Positions 1 to 12,100 of a DNA stretch of 64,000 nt are shown in pieces. Under the pieces are notes generated by a model, which was not told the origin of the DNA, did no database searches, and saw only the letters and a program-made list of their open reading frames with translations. The DNA is taken from positions 1,798,001 through 1,862,000 of the forward strand of contig BCGN01000001.1 of NCBI GenBank assembly GCA_001599295.1, given 5' to 3'. Each line of letters starts with the position of its first letter. Positions within the stretch are counted from its first letter, which is position 1. The stretch comes from Sporopachydermia quercuum. Lineage: Eukaryota; Ascomycota; Sporopachydermiomycetes; Sporopachydermiales; Sporopachydermiaceae. Both the position numbers and the translations under genes were made by a program.

Positions 1-1336
1 AGAAAGCAGATTAGCTAGTCAAATAGAACAGCACGGACTCTCTAGTGATTCGGCATTTATAGCAGAATATGTTACAGTATTGTTAGCTAATCAAAGACCT
101 AAAGAAGAGATCGTATCGGAGTTGACGGGGTTGGTTGGTGATGGAACTGCAAGTACTATAGCTGATTTCGCTGTAGCAGAGTTGAGTAATGTTCAACATG
201 GCACTTCTAACTCGCAAATCCAGAACGATTCATCTACCGCCAAAAGTGCCAATGAGAATGAAAATACAGGTCTTGTTTATGGTGTTCCAGCAAAGGCTTT
301 AGATGAAATAATTGCAGAAACTAGCGTCAGATCTAATAGCAAATTCAATAATAATTATGGAACTTCTAGAGGTGGAATTTCAAAAAATCGGAAAGGAGGA
401 AATCAAACCATTAATAGAAATAAAGCTATGGTTGCTGGAATGTTCGATAATGCTAATTCTGGAAGTTTTGGTAGTAACAACGATAACAGTAGCAATACTA
501 CTGTCGTGAAAGTTAGAGAACGATGTCGGCATTGGCCAGGATGTAACTATCCCAATTGCAAATTTATACATCCTACAAAACGTTGCCACGCATACCCAAA
601 TTGTACCCGACTTAATGGTACTTGCACATTTTTGCATCCTGAGGATGATCTCATCCTTTCGCAATATCAACTGAACATGATGAATAATATGATGAGTAAT
701 CAGTTTCAACAAGCTAATAATTACAATAACTCATATAGTAACAAGGATTACAAGAACAATTCTAATAACCATCACAATAACAATAGCAGCAATAGTAACA
801 GCAATTATTTAAACCATCAAAATCAAACTGCTCAACATGAAGAATCAAAACTCAATAGATGCAAGTTTGCCAATAAATGTGCCAACTCCATATGTACAGC
901 TTTACATCCATCACCAGAAGCTGAAGATGGCTTTGAAATAACTGACAGTACATGGTGCCCGCAAGGTATCAAGTGTACCAATAAAACCTGTCGTATGAGT
1001 CATCCTTCACCTAGTATTATCAGGAAAATTATCCCTAAATCTCAAGAAAAAGTCTTAGAGCAGTGCAGATTTTTGGCTAACTGTACTAATCCTGTGTGTC
1101 GATATAGACATCCTAGATCAACTGTTCTGTGCAGAGATGGTTCAAATTGTCAAAGAATTGACTGTTTGTTTTCTCATCCATTCCCTACTGAATGCAAATT
1201 CAGAGCTAATTGCAGAAATACTTATTGTCTGTATGAACACCCACCGGAGCGTGAGACTTTAATAGAAAAAAATAGCGCAAATTGGGTCAAACAGGATANT
1301 CAAGCTGCTATGCAAACTGATACTCCAGTCGCATGA
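1..1336 (+). CDS. NAB2: Nuclear poly(A)-binding protein Nab2, 5'-truncated by the window edge
   Basis: The frame is open from base 2 with no start codon, so the true ATG lies upstream of the window; 444 residues are visible. The first ~55 residues (motif FIAEYVTVLLANQ) match the helical PWI-like N-terminal domain of Nab2. A low-complexity Asn/Ser-rich linker follows. The C-terminal half carries seven tandem CCCH zinc fingers of the Nab2 pattern C-x5-C-x4/6-C-x3-H, for example CRHWPGCNYPNCKFIHP and CKFRANCRNTYCLYEH. Seven fingers is the number in yeast Nab2. In that family the fingers bind poly(A), limit tail length and couple 3'-end processing to mRNA export by Mex67. The stop is TGA at 1334-1336. 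One N at 1299 sits in the second base of a codon near the C terminus. Confidence 0.93.
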   Translation, partial: ESRLASQIEQHGLSSDSAFIAEYVTVLLANQRPKEEIVSELTGLVGDGTASTIADFAVAELSNVQHGTSNSQIQNDSSTAKSANENENTGLVYGVPAKALDEIIAETSVRSNSKFNNNYGTSRGGISKNRKGGNQTINRNKAMVAGMFDNANSGSFGSNNDNSSNTTVVKVRERCRHWPGCNYPNCKFIHPTKRCHAYPNCTRLNGTCTFLHPEDDLILSQYQLNMMNNMMSNQFQQANNYNNSYSNKDYKNNSNNHHNNNSSNSNSNYLNHQNQTAQHEESKLNRCKFANKCANSICTALHPSPEAEDGFEITDSTWCPQGIKCTNKTCRMSHPSPSIIRKIIPKSQEKVLEQCRFLANCTNPVCRYRHPRSTVLCRDGSNCQRIDCLFSHPFPTECKFRANCRNTYCLYEHPPERETLIEKNSANWVKQDXQAAMQTDTPVA

Positions 1337-1712
1337 AAGTATTTTCAATGTTCGATGTTTAACATGTGCTGTATTATATAAACCTATATACTGTATTTAT
1401 GCATTATTGATCTCAATCAAATTATTAAAGTTGACGAGAAACACAATTGATGAAACCACGTCAGTATTAAACTCTTTATTGCTAATTATTCAGACTTATC
1501 AAAGTCAGTACAAAGTAACTACACAGGTTCATTATTGAATACTGGACATTCAGCTGTCTTTATTTATTCTAATCAAACCTATAAACATGCAATCACATTC
1601 CAATGAATTGTCTTTTATTATTTTTTGCTTCAAAGTTTGGTAACAGAACCTAATTGTTAACCTATCCTACAATAATTCACCCTAGCCATAAATCATGAAC
1701 TCATATTTTCAA

Positions 1713-2067
1713 TTAATTCTGAGAAACAGCAGTAGCTGTATTTACACGCAGATGCTGTAAATACTTTTCAGCAGCGCGCTCTGCTTCCGTTCTTTCAGCA
1801 TCGCTCAGCCTTCTTTTCAGTAGACTTATTGTGCTATTCGATAGGCGTCTAAAGGTACTTCGTTAGAAAAATCGTCAAAAGGTGAACTTATTATTGAACT
1901 TATTTTCTTAGCAATGAGTATCTGCATCCTCCTGCGATACCAGAATCCTTTGAAAAGTAATTAAACACTTACTTTGAATATTCTTCTTCAAGCTCATTTC
2001 TCTGTCTTAAACTGTTACTGCTGTTTATACTGAAAACATCAGTTGAATCAATTGTAGTGTGGACCAT
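1713..2067 (-). CDS. Small two-exon protein of unknown function (76 aa)
   Basis: I do not recognise this protein. Exon 1 is 1973-2067 (31 codons plus 2 bases) and exon 2 is 1713-1848, joined across a 124-base intron (1849-1972). The intron has a GTAAGT donor, a TCTAACG branch point and a TTTAG acceptor. The splice restores one frame of 76 residues ending in TAA at 1713-1715. The N-terminal third is polar. The rest is strongly charged and predicted helical, with motifs NELEEEYSKR and RRLSDAERTEAERAAEKY, which suggests a short coiled coil. No signal peptide or membrane segment is visible. The product is too short and generic to assign to a family; a small coiled-coil adaptor subunit is one possibility. 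The clean splice signals and matching phase are the main evidence that it is real. Confidence 0.6.
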
Positions 2068-3818
2068 TATGTAAAAGTGCAGCAATAATATAAATATATC
2101 TTTATCTGTTGGCGAATTTCTTACGACCGTAGCGAACACTAGAAGTTTAGTATAAAATATCCCTGATGTTCTGAGTTAGAAAGTATTCTTACCATATGAT
2201 CATCAGCAAGAAGAAGGATCTCACTTATTTATATATCTATTCTTGTTTTCAATTATATCAAGAGAAATAAATATGGGTTAGATTATTCATTTCTATGAGA
2301 ATGGTAGATTGGGGGCACTATAAAGTTTAGATAAACTTTTTTTCTTAAACTTAAATTTAAGGTTTTATTCTTAATGAAAAAATGGAGGAGATGCACCAAG
2401 ATACTCAATAATGGGTCATTTGACTCATACAATCTATATCTACCAACTAATTACAATAATTCAAATAACAGAAAAGTCGTATAATCAGTAGTCAACAACC
2501 CCTTCTTTGATAAAATTCTATTAGGACGCAGATAGTGAAGAATAATATTCATCAAAATCGCTCCATCTTGCTGTTCAGTTAATATTCATATTGAATTATT
2601 ATTCTACATTTTGTCCGAAATTGGAAGTTAATTCTTTCCTTTTTGACACATCAGGGGGAACAATGTGATCACTCTACCAAATTTTTATTTTTGATTATAT
2701 ATTCTTTAACCAAAAGCAGAAAGCAAAAAGTTTCCATGCATGAAAATGACGTTTATACTGGCTTAATTTTGAAAACAATGTGGAATAAACTGTCTACATC
2801 TGCAATATGATGGCATTATATGCAAGTGAAGCTTTCTAGGTCAATCTTATTTGAAACTGAATAATGACTTTTGCACATTTACTTAATATGAGAGAACCAC
2901 GAAAGCATATGGGTCTTGAATAATAAAGGCTATTAACTAGTACATCATAATCAAATTTGTCTCTAATATTGAAAACATCTGTGATTCAATAAATGTAATT
3001 ACACATTTTCCATTATCCACATGGAATTGGGATTAATATGTTTCTAATAAGTTTGTTTTTGTCCAATTGGTCATTATCATTAAAGGAAATAATGAAGAAA
3101 CAATACTAAATCAACTAAGAAATTTTATAAATATAGTCAACAATTTAATTATTAAATCATTAGTTATTAGAAGATAATTAATATGGTAATAAAATGTAAA
3201 GTATATGTGATGTTGCTCTGTGTAAACACTTTTTGCTTCTTTCGATCTCAACGTCAAAAGGTGACAAAAAATGATTCCTTAGTATGTTTTCTACAGAATA
3301 ATAAAAAAATCGATCATAGTTTCAGTTCTTCAATCTCTAGTATCTATGTGTGATGTCATATTGAATCAAACTCTCAAGCTTTTGGACATACTCAAATGTT
3401 CTGTTCCATCAATTATAGAGCAAAGACTTTCTAAATGTCCATATTTTCATCCTGCAACATAGTTCTTGTTCATAAGCAGAATCTATTTTGCTTGTTCAAA
3501 TTGCTCCTTAATACCAAATAGCAATTGACAACAATTTAATTGGGCTTCCCAAGTTCGCTGACATTCATGTATGTATTTTCAATCTATATTTGAGAGCAAA
3601 GTAACACATAATATATGCGTCAGATCTATATTGATTATACGTTGAATACATTGTGTTGAATAAATAAATAATCTGCGAAAGAAAAAATATATATAAATAG
3701 CTACTACAGTGATAAACAAACTGTTCGAATGAAGTAGTTGCCTAGAAAGTTTTCAACCTCATCGTTCCAACAAGTGCAATTTACTCCCGTCAGTGGATAA
3801 TTTCTTCCATGGCATCAA
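2068..3818. other. Intergenic, 1.75 kb
   Basis: This AT-rich stretch lies between the small spliced gene and the 3' end of MCR1. I see no convincing coding frame, RNA gene or repeat in it. It presumably holds the promoter of the 76-aa gene and the MCR1 3' UTR. Confidence 0.5.
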
Positions 3819-4907
3819 TCAAAATTTGAACACTTGATCCTTACTATAACCAAGTTCTGCTAAAATGCCAGTAAGTTCACCTTGATCGGTGGGAGAAACT
3901 TTCAATCCTGATAACGCTTGATAAAATGGTGGAGGTCCGCACACAAAGATTTTAGCCTTCTCTGTGGATGGATCAAAAATTGTTTCTTTCAAAAATTCTT
4001 TAGTGACAAACCCAGTGTGACCTTTCCACTCAGGTGAAGTTGTTTTATCAACGAAATACTCCACTCTCAATTGTTTTGGATATAAGAAGGCTAGCCTATC
4101 NAGTTCTTTCTTGAGAATGATATCTTCTTCAGATTTATTACCATAAATCAATGTTATCTTGCCTTTATCTAAAGGATTGAATAAAATACCTTGCATCAAT
4201 TGATCTGATTATACCGTTAGTAAATCAATTCGACAAGAAGCTATATATATAATTGTTCCATTGCCCTGCTGTGCTCATATAAGAACTATTATGATTCCTC
4301 TAGACTTACAAAGTGGAGTAATACCTGCACCAGCACCAATTAATACAGTATCAAGAATTTCACCAACTTTCCATGGATATTTTCTAATAGGGCCTTGGAA
4401 TGCTAATGTATCATCAGGCTTCATATTACTTATATGCTTCGAAACCACGCCGTTTGGATACTCCTTCACAACTAGTTCTAAATATCCAACCTTGTTAAAC
4501 TCAGACACTGGTGTGTAAGGTCGGATTATGTCTTTACCATCAGGGCCAGGAATTTTAACAAATAAGGCTGATGCTAATTGTAGTCCAGCGACATGTTTCT
4601 TGGTAGGTAATGCAAACCTATATCTTTTGGTATTGTGAGTAATAGGTTCTGCTGTCTCAAGCTATGGTATATGTGTTCGTTAGTAAGGCGTTTGATTGGA
4701 GTGTAGGCAATACCATGAGCCAAAGCCTACGAAGATAAAGGTTTTGAGAGTCCCCAAAACTAGAGCTTAGTATTACAAGAATGAATTGGCATCAACTGTC
4801 TCGCAAAATCATCCTTTGTATTCTTCTTTCTTACCTTCAAATCAATCCATTCATTAGCATTTGTAAATGTCTTAGGTCCTAATGCATGATCAGCCAGGCT
4901 GAAGTTT
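3819..4907 (-). CDS. MCR1: NADH-cytochrome b5 reductase Mcr1 (N-terminal exon not resolved)
   Basis: This is a mitochondrial NADH-cytochrome b5 reductase of the ferredoxin-reductase fold. Three exons join in phase: 4835 to about 4907 (or 4898), 4310-4661 and 3819-4204. The introns are 4662-4834 and 4205-4309; both have GTAAG-type donors and TACTAACG branch points. The motifs seen are the FAD-binding RPYTPVS, the NAD-binding GAGAGITPLYQL spanning the last splice, FVCGPPPFY, and the family C terminus GYSKDQVFKF. The first visible exon contains EWIDLK, matching the yeast Mcr1 region just after its membrane anchor. The presequence and anchor must lie in a further upstream exon. One candidate ATG exon with a GTAAGT donor is at 5146-5196, but its phase does not fit directly. 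The N at 4101 is a third base (CTN, leucine). Confidence 0.88.
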
Positions 4908-5455
4908 CTAATCAAATGACGCTTTATTAATTGTTAATAAAACACAAGAATACTTAAAATTAAAACGACAAAAAAAATAACTATGAGAATAGTGTTTAAA
5001 TAAATAACTGTTTCTCTTTATCGATTCTGTGATAATATATGAATGAATAATCTATCACCTCTTTTCATCCATAAACCAGTACTCATCATATTAATCATCA
5101 TAGTCAATCGTATCTTTTCCACTTCAGTCAAAGTAACCAACTTACATCAATCAATGACAATCTATTAGTAGCGTTCGATTTAGTAGCAAGAAACATTGTA
5201 CCTTCTTTATCTTCACTATAATCACCAATTCAAATCGTTATTACTGTTCTATAAGTATATTATAGTATACTACTAGTATCTTTCAATCTATCTCTAATGG
5301 CTATCAATAGAATCAATATATGTAGTTAATCAATAACAAGAATAATAAATAAGATGACTCCATATATTCAAAATAAAAAGCAGACATTTCATTCGACTGA
5401 AAACAAAATCTCTATTTCGATGAAACCGGAGCAATCTACTCGTTCCGTTCATTCC
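4908..5455. other. Upstream region of MCR1 holding its unresolved 5' exon
   Basis: A minus-strand ATG exon candidate lies at 5146-5196 (17 codons beginning MFLATKSN, donor GTAAGT). A T-rich minus-strand frame at about 4930-5000 encodes a hydrophobic stretch resembling a membrane anchor. It is in the same frame as the first certain MCR1 exon but is separated from it by a TAA inside a TATTAAC branch-like motif. I could not join these pieces in phase. Confidence 0.35.
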
Positions 5456-5737
5456 TCATTTATGCCTCATAATATTCCCACCCCTTATTCCTTCCATGGC
5501 TTGTTTAGCTTCGTAAGAGTATGGTGAGGCTGGAGGTGATGGACTAGGGAACAACGGAAGTGAAATGTAGGTCATTAATAAATGATTGCTTATTAGATGA
5601 GATGAATCTTGTAAAAAAAGAACTTTTGTTTGTAGATAGCAATAGATACGGAAATTAAGTATATTAGCACTTACGTTTTGGAATTTGTCATTGTTGATAG
5701 TGATTTTCTGGGATGGGTTGTCTGTTGAACCAACTGT
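5456..5737 (-). other. Coding-like segment, probably the 3' part of an unrecognised gene
   Basis: This minus-strand frame is open for 94 codons and ends at TGA 5456-5458. Its last part reads PSPSPPASPYSYEAKQ followed by AMEGIRGGNIMRHK, which looks like real protein. The first ATG in this frame is at 5573-5575 and would give 39 residues. A GTAAGTGC donor-like site at about 5675 and a CCCTAG acceptor about 100 bases on (near 5553) would instead join the tail to a different upstream frame containing MTNSKT. Further upstream exon-like pieces with GTAAGA and ACTAATG signals extend to about 5960. The gene model is unresolved and I do not recognise the family. Confidence 0.4.
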
Positions 5738-6707
5738 TTAATTCTAAAAGCAAGTTTACCTTTTCTTGGATTAAAAGAATAACTGAATAAAAGGAAAACT
5801 ATCATTAGTCCTCCGTGGTATTAAATATATGAACAAAAAGTTCCATTCTTATAAGGTAATTTATTGGTAGAAATAGGATTCTCACCAAGCAAAGTTGATT
5901 GAGTTATTTAGCTCATTGATTTCTTACCTCGGAAGAAACTCCCATATTGGTGTCAAAACCAAATGAATGGTGTGATTCTACATAAATACATACTTTGAAA
6001 GATGTTATCTCCGTCGAATATATTGATTACATACTTATAGAGGTAGTTGAAACAAAAAAATCCATTATTTAACATAGAATAATAGTTGCTATTTCGTTGA
6101 ATTCATTAGATTGAAATAATACAAAGCTTCAATGAACTACTTGGCAATCAATAGCCGATGATCACACTGATAGTTAGGTATGAAGCATGGAGAGATTGTG
6201 GGAAGGAAAGTATGCGATACTATGAGCTAACATTAATATGATATACGCGCTGTATTTTTTTATGAAAGTCCAATAATAAGACTTTGATATTTTAATTTAT
6301 ATTTGTTTTGTCAAAGAGTATTAGTTCGGAGTCTTACGAAGCTGTGAGAAGAATGAAGAAGAGAATCGCCAATTATCACATCAAACCTATCAATCGGCAA
6401 GGGGTGTGCATATTACTGCATGTTCTGCATATGATCTAACTTAATTCGTCTTCCCTCTAGCACTTTTCTATTTTTATTGAGACAACGAAATAATTTCTGT
6501 TTATCATAAATATTATAGAAAAACAATCCTAGTATCAACTCGCTTGGGAACATCAACAAGTTTATTGATCAAATCAATTACAATCCTGTCATTATTTATT
6601 TAGAGCAAGCCTGACTTGCTCTTTCTCTGTTTCCGTTCCCTTCTCATTAATCTACGGAGCCTGTCATTTCTCTACTAATACTTCATAGCTATCACATCTA
6701 ATAAACA
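5738..6707. other. Intergenic or 5' exons, ~1 kb, before ISY1
   Basis: The part up to about 6000 may hold upstream exons of the minus-strand segment described above. The rest, up to ISY1, is AT-rich. It presumably contains the ISY1 promoter, including a pyrimidine-rich run near 6600-6670. No other feature is visible. Confidence 0.4.
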
Positions 6708-7881
6708 ATGTCACGAAATAAAGAAAAATCACAGTCTATGCTGTATAGATTCAAAGAACAACAAGCTGCTGAACTAGGTATTGTTGATATCGGAAGAACT
6801 CAAAGACCACGAAGAGTGGAAACTGTCGATAGTGTTGCAATGTGTGAGAAATGGAGAGGACAAGTTATAAGAGATATTAGCTGGAAAGTAACCAAGATTC
6901 AAGATGGTATGTTATTAGATTATGCTATTATATCAAGTATATACATTGGAAAGAAGAAGAAAAGAAGCATTTGATGATTAAAAAGACGTTAGAATTAAAG
7001 CGAGAAATATCTTGTTTTTACTGTTCATCTATTTGCTGTTTGGTTGTTCAACTCTTTGAATGTTGTAAAAAATAATTAGCTCCACTACTCAACTGATCTA
7101 GTCTTTCTACTGTTGCTTTAACATCGATTTCTTTCTGGACAAAAGCTTTTATTTCACTTATAACAATTTAATCAATATTCCTTACTAACTGGAATCTAGA
7201 ATCACTCACTGATTTTCAAATCCGAGATCTCAATGATGAAATCAATAAACTAATGAGAGAGAAACATGCATGGGAAATACGGATAAAAGATCTAGGTGGG
7301 CCAAATTATATTGTAAGTAGCTACTTATGCTGTTATTCGGATATCTATGATATTTCTGTCTTTTTATTCATGCATTCACATATGAAATTATTCATGGTTA
7401 CTAACACCAGNCTCGCGGTAAATAGAGATTTGCAAGACACACTATTGAAAATGGTGATCCGGTTCCAATGGTCAAAGGGTATCGTTATTTCGGTAGAGCA
7501 AAAGAACTTCCTGGAGTGAAAGAAATACTGGAAGCTCAGAAACAGAAGTTAAAAGATCAATTAAATGGAGAATACAGTAAAGAGTCTGAAAAGAAAAAGC
7601 AATTATCGTTCATGAAATATAAGCTAGACGCTGAGTATTTTGGTTTTGACGAAGAGGATGATGAAATAGATGATGAACTGGATAAAGGAGAAGAAATGAA
7701 ACTTTCAAGAAGAAGGTATGAAATGGTGTCAACGCAGTATTCACAGTCAAAATTAACAGGTTTTGATATATCAACGTTTGAACCAATACAGGAAGATGTT
7801 TGTAAGATACCGAATCAAAGTGACGTAGAGAGATGGTTGGTAGAAAGAGAGAAAAAAAAGCTAAGAGATAGACTATTATGA
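6708..7881 (+). CDS. ISY1: Pre-mRNA splicing factor Isy1, three exons
   Basis: This is a component of the Prp19-associated (NTC) complex of the catalytic spliceosome. The exons are 6708-6906, 7200-7312 and 7426-7881, giving 255 residues. Intron 1 (293 bases) has GTATGT, CTTACTAAC and TCTAG. Intron 2 (113 bases) has GTAAGT and TACTAAC; a CAG three bases after the branch is skipped for AATAG 22 bases on, and only that choice keeps the frame open. The N-terminal [18 protein letters not shown] is the Isy1 signature. It is followed by [32 protein letters not shown], and [13 protein letters not shown], matching yeast and human Isy1. The C terminus is acidic and then basic. The protein is itself a splicing factor encoded by a two-intron gene. 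Confidence 0.95.
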
Positions 7882-9120
7882 TATGAAAGGTTTCTCAGAA
7901 TATATTTGAATATTGTAATCATCGTTATCATAAGATTGATTATCACTATCAATAAAAACCAACATGTTTCTACCGGAGATATCATGGTCACAATAACGTC
8001 TAGTCTAACTAATGATTAAACATAACACGATTTCACTAAACTTGTTGAAGAGACTCAATGGTTATAGCAGGTTCTTTATCCATGTTGAATACTCGGTCGC
8101 TCCGCATCCTCACCAATTAAAACACTTATTAATACCTTTTTCATATAGACGTGATCTTCTAAATGAAGATTATCTCATCAAATTAAATCACCTTGAGCAG
8201 CATGGCAACCATTGAGAGTATTAAGTGTTCAGGTAGGCGACCAAATTGGCTGTGAGCGAAGATCATGTCACAATAGAGTTGTTCTACTTCTAGGAATCAG
8301 AATTCGTCACAATCTATTAAGTATTATTATCTTGTTTGTTAGGTCATAATGTTATATTTTTATAAGTGTATAATAGAAATAAGGATCAGAANAGCAATTT
8401 GAACATATGATAAATGTTCTACAGCATATTTATTGAATACGTTTTCGAATTGAATCATAGTAAAAAGAACGTGAGACGGCGCACCTCAATAGAAGATAAT
8501 ACTCTCATTGACTTCTTTTTCTGCAAATTGGTGATATTATCACAGGATACTTAATGTATTATATGAAACAACTATATATAACAAGTATCTATGCATATAG
8601 ATACATTCATAGNTATGTTCATCTGTGTTCATAATTAGGCACCATTAGTATATTTTATACCCAAACCCTCCAAAAGTAAAATGAAATAATGAATAAAAGG
8701 AACTACATATAAGAGCTGCAATCAAATCCATTAGCTTAAATCGGCTAAAATCTTGATATTGAATAGGTATTATCAAATAAGAAATAAAGCAAGACAGTAC
8801 TAAACGAGCCAGTCAGTAATTTAGAGCCCAATACTAGAAGAAAGAGCCTAATAAGCAAGAGTCTTGCTCTCGCACTATTTATTCAACAGAAGATATAAAG
8901 CGTTCTAACGACAATTCATCAGTCCCTACTATTCATGTGTAAGCAATAAAACTACCAGAGTGTCTTGTTCCAAAAACCAACAGAAACCAAGTAACTGATA
9001 ACAACTGACACTAAATAACAGTCACACATTTATATCGATTACTTGGTCTGAAATTATCAGTATCAACTATTAATTATTCACTCACACTGGTGATTCAGCA
9101 TTTTATCACTCCCTTTCTCA
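7882..9120. other. Intergenic, 1.24 kb, between the converging ends of ISY1 and SSY1
   Basis: This convergent region contains the 3' UTRs of ISY1 (+) and SSY1 (-). A 67-codon plus-strand frame at 8012-8215 is somewhat less AT-rich than its surroundings, but it matches no family I know and has no supporting signal. Nothing else is visible. Confidence 0.45.
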
Positions 9121-12100
9121 CTAAGCAAAGAACAATGCTACTTTCTTAACAAATCTACTGAAAGATATTGGTAATCCTGAATCCTCTTCCTCCCATATAA
9201 TTCTGTCAATTTCTCTTCGCCCTGTATCTAAATCCAATTGGTCAAGTTTCTTGATCTTTGTTTGCTTCAGCACTTTGTATCCAACATAGAAAATAATAAA
9301 TGCAATGAGGGCTCCATAACTTGAGAAGAAGAATGCAACATTCCAACCACCAGGTAAGAAAACAATGAAACCNGCAAATAATACTAGCAGAAAGCCACCA
9401 ATCATACCAATATATGCCAGTAACGGTTGAAACGGAGCCTTATAAGGATACAAAGGAGAATTCCTTGAAATGATATCTTGTCTTTTATTCAAACCATGAT
9501 AGAATCTAATAAATGCAAGACACATTCCCGACCAAACCAATAATCCTGCTGTAGTGCAGACACTCATCAATCTTTGAAAGATTATTGTGGTGCTATAAGA
9601 TACAGATAAATAAGACAGTAAGCCAAAAGACCCAGAAAACAGCACAGCAGTATATGGAACTCCTGATTTGGAGCTCCATGAAAAGAAGCTTGGAATCTTG
9701 CCTTGAATTGATAATGAGTATAAGGTTCTACTAGCAGCATACAATTGTGAAGATCCTGCACTTATAGCAAAGAAAACTAAGAACCCATTAACAACTGAAG
9801 CAAAAGAACAAAGTCCTGCTGATTGTAAAGCAATAATCCAAGGACTTTGATTACCATTAGCAAATGATCCCCAAACAATAATTTGCGTATTACATAATGA
9901 AGCATCAGGTGTGTTTTCTAAATTATGAGGAACTAGAACGTCAGTATTATCAAAAAATCTCAATAGCCTATCATCACCGGAGTAGAAATTAAGCCCAACT
10001 GCAAATATACCAATTATATAAAAGAATATGATTCTCCAGAAGATTCTTCTAGTAGCTGATGGCAGAGCTTTTCTTGGGTTTCTTGCTTCTCCTGCTGCCA
10101 CACATACAATCTCCGTTCCAACGTAAGCATATGATGCAACAGTTGTAGCAACCCATGTTGCTAAGAACCTACCTAATGCGCCGTCAATACCATCTAATGA
10201 ATCGTCGTTGTTTAGATAGTTGAATGTAGGTCGGAAAGGCCCATAATACATGTTTTCTATATGTTCTGATTTCGATGGTGACCAGTAAAGCATACCTACT
10301 TTTCTATGTTGAGGGGGGACACCACCTTGATTGAGCACGACCATGAAAATAATCATACTGATCAGTACTAATAGCTTCAGCAAACTTGAGTAATATTCAA
10401 CTTCTCCATATACTCTAACATCAAATACATTGATCAACAGTACAACAAATAAAAATAGTGTAATCCAGCCAGCTGCTGCAACAGATGGCACATCTAGCTG
10501 GGGATAATAACTAAGCATAATAGCAGCAGCGGTTAATTCGGTGGGAACTCCAATCGAATAAGAAATCCAATAAACAACACCTAAACTGAAACCAAACGCA
10601 TCATCTACAAATCTTGAACCAAGCGCACTTACACCTCCTGCAACAGGTATTAATGTTACCATTTCGCAGAAACTTAGCATAGCACATAATACAATCAAAC
10701 CAGCGATAGTAAAACCAATAAAAGCACCTAATGGGCCTGCAATATAAAACGCTTTCCCTGAAGCAAGAAATAACCCTACTCCTAATGTACCACCAAATGC
10801 AATCATCTGTAGATGTCTTGATTTGAGTTTTCTTTGAATTTCGTTATTATGACCGAAATGTCGATTCCTATTGACTGAACGCTTACCAGTAGATGTGTAG
10901 GTTATACCATTTCTTTCAAAATCCGCTTCATCTATTGGAACGCCATCAATGATATTTTCATTATTTATATTATCATTGCCATTGCCATTTATATTGCCGA
11001 AATATCCTTCTTCATTGATAGCATCAATACCTCCTCTAACGTCTGTAGAAGTAATCCGATAAGAAGCCTTAGCAGAATATAAACCACGATTATTAATTCT
11101 CGTATTAAAAAACCTACTGAGTCCTCCATTACTAACACTATTGTTGAACCGTTGTTCATCAATAGCATAAGGACCCGGTGCTGCATCAACTACAGCTGTG
11201 GAATGGGTTCTGTTACTTAGCTGAACGACTAAATTGGAATCATTATCAAATTCACTAACAGAAGCAGTTGATGTATATAGCTGTTTCTCGCCATCATTGT
11301 CTATTTCATTTGTCTTATTNGTTGTTTGAGTATTTTGTCTATCAAATAGATATCTATTGTCATGACTCTTATTTATTGTAGGAATGTTTCGTAGCTTCCT
11401 TTGAATTAGCTTTGCAGGATTTGGTAGACGTAGGATATTAAACGCAGAAGTTGACTTTCTCGTTAAATCCTTCTCAAGCTCTGTATCAATAAATTCGCCC
11501 TCATAGGCTTCTGGTAGTACGCCAACTTTCAAATGGCCACCATTCAGAGCACCGATTTTATTGTCGTTGTAGTTTCTCTGATCATTTGATGCTAGTTTAT
11601 CTTTCAGATATGCTTCCTTCTCTATTCTTGAGTTATATATATCAAAATCTGTCAAGCCTTCAGGATTGGAATCATGAACATCCGAAGTTATGTAATCCAC
11701 GTTATGGTTTGTAATTATATCATTATCACAATCGCTGGTAGTGTCGTTGCTTTCCCTGAATTCAATGCCTGAATGAGGTGTAGCATCTAAATTAATAGAT
11801 GACACAACACTATCATTTTTGGTATCAATACCTGTAGCAAATCGCTCACTTGAGTTATGATAATCTCTAACATTCTGATCGTCTCTTTCGTTACTATGTC
11901 GTTTCATAACCATAAAATGATCCTCGCTGGTGGAGTCATTATTGAACTCTCGATAATCAAAACTATCATAATATGAAGCTTCCCCTGATTGTTGTATCCA
12001 ATGCGCATCAGATGACTCAGTGTTCCCAAGCTCTTTCAAAACAGTAGAATCTATAGCTGATATCAAGTTAGCAAACTCATTTTCGCTAGGAGTATCTTTA

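Noticed and set aside
8012-8215. 67-codon plus-strand frame in the ISY1/SSY1 gap
   Set aside because: The composition is slightly protein-like, but there is no family match, no splice context and no ribosomal or respiratory signature; support is too weak to call a gene.
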